A DNA stretch of 64,000 nucleotides from assembly GCA_946894095.1 (NCBI GenBank), contig OX335662.1, forward strand, positions 10,186,001 through 10,250,000. The letters are read 5' to 3'. A program made the translations under genes and the position numbers. The notes below the pieces were generated by a model that ran no database searches, had not been told where the DNA came from, and was given only the letters and a program-made list of their open reading frames with translations. Shown here piece after piece: positions 43,424 through 54,050 of this stretch. The stretch's first letter is position 1. Each line of letters starts with the position of its first letter. This DNA comes from Incurvaria masculella. Taxonomy: Eukaryota; Arthropoda; Insecta; Lepidoptera; Incurvariidae.

Positions 43424-46400
43424 TTACTTTCCGTTGAGCATGTCGGTGATCTCCTGGAGCGACTTGCCCTTGGTCTCTGGGACGAAGAACATCGTAAACA
43501 GGAACGCGAGAATGCAGCAAACGCCGAATATCCAGAATGCGAAGTGAATTCCGATCGCGCTGGCTACTGGATTGAAGAACCTGAAACCACAGAAGAGATA
43601 AGAAAGAAGAAGTCACGACTCCACCGCATGGACAAGTGTGCGTATTCCACACAGTCCAAACATCGCCAAATGTGCTCCCGAAATGCGTTCGTCAAGTCAG
43701 TTCCCTCCAAGCCTCCGAGACGCTCGCGATTGTGTTTGCATGTGGCATGCACGTGGTTGGGTTGATAGTTTGAAAATTCGAGACAGATGGTCTCATAGTA
43801 AATTCACGTGAATTAAAAGGTTCCAGGGTCAACTGCTAAAATCACGCCGATCCGTGCAAAAATAAAATGAAAATAAGGAACCTTGTGACGATATTAGCCT
43901 CATAAGGAGCGAAGGTTGTTCCATTATTCAAAAAAGGATGCCAAAATGACATGAGTAACTACCGGCCAGTATCTTTACTACCAATATTCAGTAAGGTCCT
44001 TGAAAAAGTCATGGAAAATAAACTCATAGATTTTTTAAATAAATGTGATATAATTAACTATAAGCAGTTTGGATTTCGAAAAGGAATGTCAACAGGAGAT
44101 GCTATTGCGACAATGCTTAAATCACTTCTAACTTCATTAGATAACTCTAAACACACATATGGCATTTTCTGTGACCTTTCCAAGGCGTTTGATTGTGTGG
44201 ATCACATCATATTGATACGAAAACTAGAGCACTATGGTATAAGGGGCAAGGAGCTGAAATTGTGCAAATCTTATCTGAAAAACCGAAAGCAAATATGCGA
44301 TGTCAACAGTACAAAGTCTGATGTCGAAGCACTGACCGTTGGCGTACCACAGGGATCTATACTGGGGCCCTTACTCTTTTTGATATGTGTTAACGATATT
44401 TCTAGCTGTATTACCAACGACATCGAATTGGTCATGTTTGCTGATGACATTTCTCTCGTTCTGCATAACAAAGATATAAATGTAATAAAAGAATCATTTC
44501 TTAAAGTTATGGAATCGTTACAGAATTGGTTCCAATCTAATAATCTTCTACTGAATGTGAATAAGACAAACTTAATGCATTTTGCGTTGGGAACTCAGCG
44601 TAGGAAAATAAATGAGGATATAGTAGCTATATCTAAAGATCTATCATTAAATGTTTGCACTGAAATTATCTTTTTAGGGGTAATATTTGATAATAAACTG
44701 AATTGGAAACCCCATATCGATAATCTTGCTGGGAAACTAAGTGCAGCATGTTATGCTATAAAGAAAATAAAGGAACTATGCGGTGTTAATGCTGCCAAAT
44801 CAGTTTATTATGCCTATTTTGACAGCATTATGTCATATGGTCTGATGTTTTGGGGTACAGCAGTGGAGATAAATAGAATATTTATCTTACAAAAAAGAGC
44901 AATGCGTTACCTATTTAGCATGAAATCGCAAGATTCTTGTAGAGATGTTTTTAGAGAAGCAGGAATCATGACCCTAACAAGTAAATACATCTACCAAAAT
45001 ATAAAGTATGCCAGAAAGTATATAAATGATGCCACACTGAACTCGGAGGTACATAATTATGGTACGAGACATAGAAATGACATACATTGTATTAAAAATA
45101 GACTGAGTAAGGTTTCAAATAGCTTCATTTGTAATAGTATTAAGTTTTATAATAAAATACCTGAGGATATTAGAAGATATGTCATTCTTAAAAAAAATTA
45201 AACTATGTCTACTGAAAAAGAGTTACTATACCCTTAATGAGGCCTTAGCTGACAAAGATTTTTAGTTAATTTAGAATTAGTAATTGTATTTAAATTTAGT
45301 TAATTTTGAATGTACGATATTTTTTTGTACCCATAGTAGGCAGTTTGCTACTAAATCTTTTTACCGTTTATATTTTGTATTGTTTGTTTATTAGTATTTA
45401 TAATTGAAATGACCATGATAATCTATTATCATAAAACCCTAATTATTAAGTTGACATATTTAGCTTGGTTTTAATTGTTTAGTAAATTTGACGATGGTAT
45501 ATGCCAGAAATTGTAAGCTGAATCTATGTTTGCCTGTATGCCCTAAAATAAGAAAAAATGACCTGTCTGAGTGTAGCTTGTCTACCAATTTGACAAAATG
45601 ATATACAATACAATACAACATGGGAACTACGTGCATTCCAGGACCTTCCGTGTTTAGCACGGCTGCATAGAACTGCCAAAACACAGACCAACTCCATTGC
45701 CGCTTCGACCATTGATAATTTAATCGTCGGGATTAACCACCTAGTAAGTACTTATAAGAAGGGACCTACGATTTTACGTAGATCACATACAAACATTTCC
45801 ACAGTCATCTCTTACGACATTTACGGGAAGAAATGCAGTATCCTGTTTCAATTCTACATAAGGGCTCATATATTCGCGGTATAGGTGTGTCGCCTTTTTC
45901 AGGGGGACCTAAGGACATATCGATTACCTACATTAAAATAGCTAGACCCCAACCATCAATGAAACTACCGAACACATTTTAGTCAGCTTTCTAGTAAACT
46001 TATGAAGGAGATCTTGTTCAAAATCTAATATGAATGTGTCCTTGATTCAAAGTGAATAGTGCAAGTTCGATGAAAAAACAGAAAAAGTTGACATCTAAAG
46101 ACTAGCCCTAGCATATGATTTCAAATATACTATTTCGGCTACAACTGCCATGAATTTTTGAAGGGACAGGCATAAATGTATGCGGGTCCCCATTTTGCGT
46201 CAAGTGGGTTACTCTTGAAAATGTGAGTCACCGGTGAATCGCTTTAGAGGGTCACTTTACAGAGTGTTAGCCGCAATCTTAGACAAAAATAGTTACCCAC
46301 CAATTGTTTTCCACATAGCGAATTTTAATTTTTACGTTAAGAATACGGTCACGTATTTTGATGTCGTTGCACCGGAGATTTGGGAAAAACACGAAATATA

Positions 46401-49400
46401 TTTCTGTCATATTGGCGTTATCCTTGGAGCCTTGATAATTATATTTCATTCTATTTTCACTAGGTCCGACATGTACGTGATCGTTCACAGATTGATCAAT
46501 CATCGCTTACCTTGTAACGAGGAATCCTAGAAACCAACAGAAGGCGGTTGCCAATGGCGACGCGAGTCCCTTGATATTCATGGGCATCATCTCCCCCATG
46601 ACAGCCCAGGGCAGGGGCCCGAAGCCGATGCAGTACACCACGATGAATACCACGAGAGAAAGGACCGGAAGGAACCCAATGCTCTCTACCACATCACTGC
46701 CGTTGTGATCTAGGATGAAGAACATCCCAAGCAGACCCTGGAAGTGAAGATATTTTAATTTTAATTAAAGAACAAAAAATGAAAGCAGGTATTATCATCA
46801 TTGTATAAAATAGAGACTATGAATTTAAAGAAAATTACCATAATAAAAGAAGAGGAAAAGTTGTGAGTAATAGGAAAGTATGGACGTAGTTTGAATTTTC
46901 TCCTGACGGCGCCATATGATTGGCATATGATGGCCATTATTATGGCCTGGTATTAAAAATCCTATCTCAACAGATAAGATCGATGCGATAAAAAAATAAT
47001 ATTCTTGATCAAATTTTATCGAAATGAGAAAAAAAGAACTGCGTTTTCAGATTGTATTAACAGATATTGCATAAAGTTGGCACCGGTTTTCTCGCTCATA
47101 CAAGAATGGTCATAGTGGTGGCCCATACAAGAAGAGTCCTTTGTGAAAATTACCATGCTCTACTTATACATCAGTCTGAGGAAATGAAGCCAAAGGTGAT
47201 TTACAATGGTGATGTTTGTTCGTCTCAGGGAATGCCTATGGTGGAAGTAGGTGCTGTTATGAGAACTTGAGAGATTCCTACCAGACCAACAGCCATGCCG
47301 CAGGAAGACGTCAGAAGAAGAAGACGGCGGCCGAGCCTGTCGACTACCACGGGCGTGACGCAGGATGCTCCGACCTGTAACAGGCAGTTGCTGAACATCC
47401 GCGTTCACAAATAGTATAACCGAATCGTCATTGTAAACATTGGTCACCCAGGATGTTCCGTGCTGGTCAATTCATGACTCATACTTACACTTTATTTAAA
47501 CGGGTATGCTGACGGAAACATTTCGACCGATTCGATTCGATTCAACAAACGATTCGAACAGGAACCGGAAACCGGCTGAAAGCAATATGGCGACAGATTG
47601 GAGTTGCCATATGCATCAAAGTATAATTAGCCATCTTTATGTCTAATAGCGTGCAAGTTTGCAAGGCTGAACACAACCTTTGTAAAAATGCTCACCTGAA
47701 CACTTCCAATGATAATCGTAGCGATCGAGGCATCCATGCCCGACCCGGCGGCATCGAAGATGCTGCCCATGTAGAAGAGAACGGCGTTGATTCCTGAGAA
47801 CTGCTGGAAGGCCAACAGGGCGCAGGAGATGTAGAGCGCCTTTATGTTAGCCTTCGACGACCAGATGTCGGAGAACTTGGCCTTCACGGCCGTGGCCGCT
47901 TCGATCTCCATGACCATCTTGTCGAGCTCTTCGGCCACACCAGCTCTCGACTTTCCTCGGATCGTGGCGAGGGCATCACCTGCCGATTTGCGGTCCCCTG
48001 TAATTTGAATAATATCTTTTAATTTGGTTTCCTTTGTCGTTGTTTTATTCGCTACATTCGACGTTGGACGCTGCTGGGTATGGAATATCGAAAGTCCGCG
48101 AAGTGTATTATGTTTATGTCACGTGGTGAATGTGTTTTCTCTCTCTGCTGTAGTTGATATTTTGGTATCTTCTAATAAACTAAAAAAATTTTTTCAAATG
48201 GTGAACAATCCTTTTTGAACCACCTTTTAGAAAGTGACGTAGCTTTAATCTCGGTCTTTTTCCGTTTTTTTATTAAAAAAAACTCTTAAAAGGTCCTTTA
48301 CAAAAGAGCGATCTTTAAAAAACTGGCCAAGTGCGAGTCGGACTTACACACGAAGGGTTTCGTACCATCGTACAAGATTTAACAAAAAAAACCACGTTTT
48401 TGTATAGGGTTTATGTATTGTATACGTTCCCCCCTTTAATTTTTATTATGTTTAAATTTTACCTATTTGTTGTTATAGCGGCAAAATACACACTCTGTAA
48501 AAAATTCAGCTGCCTACCTATTACGGCTCTCTCTGTGACGGACGGACGGACAGCGGAGGCTTAGTAATAGGGTTCCTTTGGCACCCTAAGGGTGCGGAAC
48601 CCCAAAAATCAATTTCGAACGGAAGAACATTATCTTCCTTCGGGTTTTTATGGGAGGGTCTACAACACCTTTTAATATGCCATTGATTACATACAGGGTA
48701 TTGTATTTATCATATTAATTAGGATTGAAAATGTTCAAACAGCTGTATATTTTTTCCTTTCTTGTACCGTATATAATATGTATCTATAATAATAGTTCTA
48801 GGCACTTGTTTGGGATAGCTCTTGGTTGTAAATAACCATCAACAGGAAATTTTTCAGCTTATCTAATATCGCTGAAGCCAGATTTTAACTTCATAACAAA
48901 TTCAGTGTTCAAACCATTTATTTTTGAGCACGGTCGTACCACATTGCAGTTTTGTAAAATAATATTTGATAATTCAGTTCTATTAACAAAATAACCTCAA
49001 AAAATCTTAACAAAAACCTTTGATGATGAAGTGCGCGGGTGATTCTGGCATGAAGAAGAATAGGACGTTGAAGACCGCAACCAGGACGACACCGACATAC
49101 GATACAACGCTGTAGGAGACGTATGGACCAACTGCGTAGACGATCAGGTAGCCAATGACGACGAAGACCTGCAGGAAGGAGCCCAGTGCGCCTCGAACGT
49201 CATCCTGGAATTGTTAAGGATCTACTAGATCACGTTGAATTTTGTAAAAAAAAAATACATCAACCGGGGGTTATATTAGTTCTATGTGATTTAATTAAAA
49301 AGATAATTTTGAGATATCATAATGCATTTGTATTGGTATACAATAAAACTTCGTTTTAAATTTTCCGATTATTGATTCATTCAGGTCCTGTACCACCCAA

Positions 49401-50833
49401 TGCTTGAACATCCATTCGGAAGCATTATCAACTCCAAATTCCAGTTATAAGTGCTTTAAATATAATCCAGCCACTTACACCTTTATTATGTCTTCTATCG
49501 TCTCTTCAATTTATTATAATTATTTAAGATAAAGTGTGTGATCACTAGAACTATGATTAGAGTTTCGTGAAAATGTATAACTTAGTCTGACCGACAAATA
49601 AACCATTATTGGTTTTCGTTAACTCTCAAGGCAGGTTGATGAAAATTATCAGACCTATTTAATTATATAATGAAGAAGCACATTTTGGATCTGCATTGTG
49701 TTTTATTGCTAGTTCAAAATTCATCTAACCGCCCAGTCTAGTGGGCTTAGTCACGGCCTATAGATAAAATTGGTTATTATTCCAATAATTCAGGTGATCT
49801 ATGATCTCTGCGTGCCGGAGAAGCGTCTTGATAGTTTCCACTCTTTTTAAATGCACACTGACAGACTGAGGATCAGAGTCGTCCAAAACATTAAAATTAC
49901 AAGAATCCCCAAAACCCATAGTCGCTTAAATCACTGACCGTTGCAATCTCGGCGCAGTACATCGGGCCAATAGTGAACATCATGCCGACGGCTAGACCCC
50001 AGAAGATCCTTGCAGCGTAAATCATCGGCACGTTTGTGGCCAGCGCGGTGAGGATCCAACCGATGTACAGGGGGATGCTAGCGGTCATCCAGCTCCATTT
50101 CCGCCCTATGATGGGAACGGTGAATCCGGCTATAAAAGGACCTGAAAGGAGTTAAAATTCCGATTAATTACAGTCCCCGCTTTGCGTTGAGGTCATGTCA
50201 ATACATGTGATTAAAGCTTGTATTGTATTTTGCGGTGGTTAGCATGGAGAGGTGAGAGAGGAAAATAGAGTGTTGACAACAAAAATCGTTGAGGATAGCG
50301 CGATGACGATACTTACCAAAGATGGCACCGATAGTGACCAGCGAGCCGATTTAGGATATCCTATCATCGATGACTACAGGAAAATAGAGTGTTGACACCA
50401 AGAATTGTTAAGGATAACGCGATGATGAGACGTACCTAAGATGGCACCGACAGTGACCAGTGAGCTGATTTAGGACATCTTATCATCGATGACTAGAGGG
50501 AAATAGAGTGCTGACACCAAGAATCGTTAAGAATAGCGCGATGACGAAACTTACCTAAGATGGCACCGGTAGTGACCAACATCTTTTCATCGGTGGCTAT
50601 GAGAAAATGTAGTGCGCTCATGCTAGGTCTGTGATTGGTACCGATAGTAGTAAAGTTTGCGCGATGACAAGACTTACCAAAGATGGCGCCGACAGTGAGC
50701 AGCGAGCCGATCCATGACATCTCATCGTCGGTGACCGCGACGGGCAGAGGAGACTGCGTCGTATTGCGCAGTTTGCTCTCGATGGGAGAGGTCCATCCCA
50801 TGTTGTAGCCGGTGCATAGTATGCCGATGTTCG
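43424..50833 (-). CDS. Tret1-like facilitative sugar transporter (first exon missing)
   Basis: Seven minus-strand exons with matching phases: 50833-50678, 50141-49939, 49204-49018, 47997-47696, 47374-47282, 46737-46511, 43580-43424, encoding 440 residues. The family is the MFS sugar transporters (12 helices, plasma membrane), with trehalose or hexose as likely cargo. Landmarks in order: NMGWTSPIESKL, a GRKWSW loop, ARIFWGLAVGM, MPESPAHFIIKG, FQQFSGINAVLFYMGSIF (helix 7), VDRLGRRLL, FGPLPWAVMGEMMP (helix 10) and VPETKGKSLQEITDML near the end. The first exon read here enters with two bases of a split codon (G|CG likely Ala), so an upstream exon with the start codon is required; I did not find it between 50834 and 64000. 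The TAA stop (43424-43426) overlaps a good donor (gtaagt). Paralogue identity within the Tret1 family is uncertain. Confidence 0.88.
43906..45201 (+). CDS. Non-LTR retrotransposon reverse transcriptase, 5' truncated, open frame
   Basis: Open from about 43909 (AKVVPLFKKGCQND) through an ATG at 43951 to a TAA at 45199-45201. RT motifs occur in order: NYRPVSLLP, GFRKGMSTGDAI, CDLSKAFDCVDH, GVPQGSILGPLLFL, MFADDISLV (catalytic FADD) and FLGVIFDNKLNWKPHI, plus a C-terminal region ending near RRYVIL. The pattern fits the jockey/CR1 side of the LINE tree. The endonuclease and the beginning of RT are lost. No internal stop, so the insertion is probably fairly young. It lies in the last intron of the transporter, antisense. 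AT-rich sequence to about 45460 is its likely 3' UTR. Confidence 0.88.
   Translation, partial: GAKVVPLFKKGCQNDMSNYRPVSLLPIFSKVLEKVMENKLIDFLNKCDIINYKQFGFRKGMSTGDAIATMLKSLLTSLDNSKHTYGIFCDLSKAFDCVDHIILIRKLEHYGIRGKELKLCKSYLKNRKQICDVNSTKSDVEALTVGVPQGSILGPLLFLICVNDISSCITNDIELVMFADDISLVLHNKDINVIKESFLKVMESLQNWFQSNNLLLNVNKTNLMHFALGTQRRKINEDIVAISKDLSLNVCTEIIFLGVIFDNKLNWKPHIDNLAGKLSAACYAIKKIKELCGVNAAKSVYYAYFDSIMSYGLMFWGTAVEINRIFILQKRAMRYLFSMKSQDSCRDVFREAGIMTLTSKYIYQNIKYARKYINDATLNSEVHNYGTRHRNDIHCIKNRLSKVSNSFICNSIKFYNKIPEDIRRYVILKKN
45460..46510. repeat. Rest of last transporter intron
   Basis: A minus-strand SINE body fragment lies at about 45610-45735 (ggaccttccgtgtttagca, cattgccgcttcgacca). The remaining sequence shows nothing identified. 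Confidence 0.5.
48318..48605 (+). repeat. Dispersed repeat (GGCCAAGTGCGAGTCGGAC family), plus copy
   Basis: Begins ctggccaagtgcgagtcgg, passes through gaagggtttcgtaccatcg and gctgcctacctattacggc, and ends gaggcttagtaatagggttc then a ggtgcggaacccc end. In a transporter intron. Confidence 0.75.
48606..49017. other. Transporter intron remainder, nothing identified
   Basis: AT-rich intron sequence after the repeat; no feature recognised. Confidence 0.5.
49205..49938. other. Transporter intron, nothing identified
   Basis: AT-rich intron; no ORF or repeat recognised. Confidence 0.5.
50285..50600 (-). repeat. 119-bp tandem copies of the 3' end of a transporter exon, each with a donor
   Basis: The end of exon 50833-50678 (gatggcgccgacagtg on the plus strand, with its splice donor tract acttacc at 50672) is repeated three times in the adjacent intron, with donor tracts at about 50549, 50430 (acgtacc) and 50311 (acttacc). 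Spacing is 119, 119 and 123 bp. Each copy keeps gatggcaccg and part of gtgaccagcgagccgat. Translation of one copy gives ATDEKMLVTTGAILGK, parallel to VTDDEM...LLTVGAIFGK in the real exon. Confidence 0.85.
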
Positions 50834-51535
50834 CTGCAACATAAACCCAATGGGCCGGTCAATAAAAATCGGCTCGTAGTTTTGCTTCTCACTACCGAGG
50901 TAATCAATTTAATCGCACCCGTTCACGCGCCGCATCTAAGTTGGAAAAGTTCATTTCGTCAGGAATGAGAGCTGTTCCATCATTCGGAATCCATGTCATA
51001 TGTAGCCCGGGACGGATCTTGTCCTACCCCTCCAAGCGCTAGTGGCTGCGCAGAAACCCAATCAGCCGTTTTTCAGTGGAGGGGACCGGCCAAATCCCGC
51101 CGAAGGTAATTTTCCTTCCTCTACTAGTTGGTAGATTAACTCTGAGTTAAAACCGTATGGACGTATGGGGTAAAGTGGTTTGGAACAGCAGCCAACTCAA
51201 ATTTTGAAATCTTACATGCAAATACGGACATTTATCGGATTAATTGTTTTTCTACTTATATCATAGAAAATACAAAACAGAATTACTGGTAATCAAAGAA
51301 GGATTCACTAAAGAAGGGTAAGCGTAAAAGAAAACTGTATTGGTTAATGACTCGCAAATCGAAACTAATTTTTGGACAACTAAAGTCTCCTCTAGAAGTG
51401 TATAGTTAAACCCGTATGGACCTCTGTGGGGTAGAGTTGCTTGGAACAGCAGCCACCTTAAATCTACAAATATTTCACGGTTTCAATATTATAGATCCGG
51501 TTAACTGATACCAACTGTTAACTTCACTGCGCCTT

Positions 51536-51680
51536 AGGGCCGAGTGCACGAATGGATAAAAAATCAGAATCAACGTATGATTAATGTATGGACAGTATGG
51601 AAGGAACTCCATGCGGTTTACTAAAAGTGACGTGACGTTTATTGTTTGTTTGACGTTATAGGCGGTACACTGCACTCGGA
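51536..51680. repeat. Dispersed ~150-bp repeat (CACTCGGCCCTA family), reversed copy
   Basis: agggccgagtgcacgaatgg ... ccatgcggtttactaaaagt ...; reverse orientation of 29755-29902 and 40733-40882. Confidence 0.65.
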
Positions 51681-51769
51681 TTTGTCATATTTTACCATTA
51701 ACCAGTTCAACAATCACAGGGAAGAACAACTGTCAAGAAATTGCGCTGGAAAAAAATTCAAAGTTCACT

Positions 51770-52240
51770 TAGCCTGCTTTTCACTGAGAGCTGAATTATT
51801 TTAGGTGGGCCCGTAAGCATCAGAAAATTACGCCCCCCATACAAACGTAGTTTACCATTCAATTGAAAACCACTATTCCAAATTTCTTGATATATGGAAC
51901 TTAATATCAAGCAACAAATATCGATGTATGCACGTGTTTGTTTATTAGAAAAATGTATCACACAACAGTGAAAAGAAAGTTTGTATAAAGATTTTCTTTT
52001 GCCCGTTATTTGACTAGCTCTAGTTTTTTCAGCAAAACAAAGACATGCAGACACAGATATTTATTGTAGAATATTATATACCAAATATCAAGTCGGAACA
52101 GTGTTTTTCAAATGATTAGTAAACAACGTTTGTATGGGGAACATAGCTTACGGGCCGTTCTTAGGTATCGATTGCGAGATGGCGAGAAAGGCCCTTTAAT
52201 GTGGGGATTAATTTAATCAGTACTTGGTGGAAAATACCCT
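51770..52240. mobile_element. MITE (7079-7246 family) split by a TTAA-type MITE
   Basis: Outer ends agcctgcttttcactgagag (51771) and gtacttggtggaaaat (52221) match the element at 7079-7246. At 51805-52160 it contains a palindromic MITE of the 27789 family (copy 4), bounded by TTAG on both sides (51801-51804 and 52161-52164) rather than TTAA. A clear nested insertion. Confidence 0.8.
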
Positions 52241-52810
52241 TAAGTCTATGTTTACAAAGGCAAGTACAACAGCAAGTATTTAAAATTGATGATAGGAGAA
52301 AACACAGGTAATAACACTAAATTCCCCGATAATCACAATTCAATATTCATGCAGTTCAAAAAGTTGAGAACAATTATCAATTTTTTTTAAAGACAATGAT
52401 GTTTTAAACGTCTATTCCGAAGCGTGAAGAAAACAACGTTTGACGCAAACGTTATAGAGTTCACTTTCAGATTCTATCATCGAAGTTCTGCTTTGTTTCT
52501 CTCTTCAATATAAATACAGGAAAATACGTGACTGAATATTAGCGGCAAACAAGCTGCGGGAGATATCTGATCCATTGAACCAAGGTTCTTTTTGCTACAC
52601 ACAATGCAACGCTAACGTCTTTCCAGTGCCTTAAATAGACCGAGCAGAATGTAACCAAACTCACTCGTGAACCAGACAAAATTCAGACAAAATGAGCAGT
52701 ACGTGTATTCTCGGCATTCAGTCATTGCGGATTCAGTAGAGTTAACAGTAATGTCAAAGTAAATTCTTCTTCAGTTAACTCTACTGATCCGCAATGACTG
52801 AATGCCAAGA

Positions 52811-53201
52811 ATACACGTTCTGTGCCTCAGTGTCCCAGTGGTGCGACACTTCGGCGATCGCTCTCCGAAGTTAAGCAACGCTGGGTCCGGTCTGGTCTTG
52901 GATGGGTGACCATTCGACCGTTGAGAGAGGCTGGCCGTGGTTCGGATTCCACGTTAAGCTGTAGGTCCCCTTCCTTACTTACTAGGTGGTAGGGTTTATC
53001 CCGCCCGGGTTGGTACCATCGCATTGGATGAACGATGGTCGAAGCGGCAATGAAAATTGTCCGTGTTTTCCATCCAGTTCAATGTAGCCGTGCAATATAA
53101 GGAAGGTCCTGGCATGGCACCTAGTTCCCATGTGGTGTGTTGGGCCAATACCATGACAGAACTTGTGGTATTAGCCATCCATGTCCAGTCACATAAAAAA
53201 A
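52811..53201 (+). repeat. SINE with 5S-rRNA-derived head
   Basis: The head at about 52845-52920 reads cgatcgctctccgaagttaa, gcaacgctgggtccgg, then tcttggatgggtgaccat. This follows the 5S rRNA internal promoter (box A, intermediate element, box C). From 52935 (gtggttcggattccacgtta) it becomes the same body as the tRNA-headed SINEs, including taccatcgcattggatgaac, ccagttcaatgtagccgtg and ttagccatccatgtccagtc, then an A tract. Confidence 0.88.
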
Positions 53202-53609
53202 AAAAAAGTAAATCACGGTTTAAGGATTGAATTTGTCACAGATGCAAATGGTTCCGGAGTTACGACTTTAAGAGGCTCATATATTTTTCATAGTAGAGAG
53301 GTAATTCAGGCCTATTACTTCCAAACTTCTTTATGTTTGAAAAACCTGCAAATCTGGAACTGCAGCTCCAAATAACTTTAGTCCATTGGTCCATACGACT
53401 TTTCCTAGGAGTTTAGAGTCTGAGATAATCGTTTGGAACAGATTTTTTTACATAACTGGATGTATATGACTACCTACTGGACATAGGACAAAATATGAAA
53501 TAGAAATTGTAATCAATGTGCCAAAAAAGGTTTGAATTATCTAACCATGTTAAAAATTAACGGAATCTTAATAAAACATGAGTTGGTCTTATACATTTTA
53601 CATTTTTCT

Positions 53610-53810
53610 AAATCGTTATAAATTTTGCGTTTTCACGCATAAACCACTGAACCAATTTTGATGAATTTCGGTATGGAGATAGTCTGCACCTTGGATATAG
53701 GCATAGGCTACCTTTTGTCTCAAAAATTAATCTCGAACCAGGTGAAATTGGCGATGAACTCTTGTATGGTAACTCATACAATATCCAGTAAATAGTGCAT
53801 CAAGACATCA
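53610..53810. repeat. Probable dispersed repeat fragment
   Basis: Contains aaaccactgaaccaatttt, gatgaatttcggtat and ggcataggctacctttt, a phrase commonly seen in moth and butterfly repeats. Boundaries and class unknown. Confidence 0.4.
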
Positions 53811-54050
53811 GTCCAAAACGACAATGCCACGAGCGGAGTCGCTACCTTAGCTAGGATATATTGGATTTATTCGTATCACACCATATTCCCGAAGAAATTA
53901 CAAATATTCCGGGAGGTCACGACATTTTTGGTCACGATAAGCTAAATGGCTGAATCTGGGTTCACATGTTAGAGAACAACCCTCTGATGCTAAATATGTC
54001 GGTCTGCCCGTCCCAAGTGGTTGCGTTTTCTAGATTGGCTATATGAAATA

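Noticed and set aside
46234..46530. 98-codon plus-strand ORF in a transporter intron
   Set aside because: No similarity recognised; end overlaps the antisense of a real exon; intronic.
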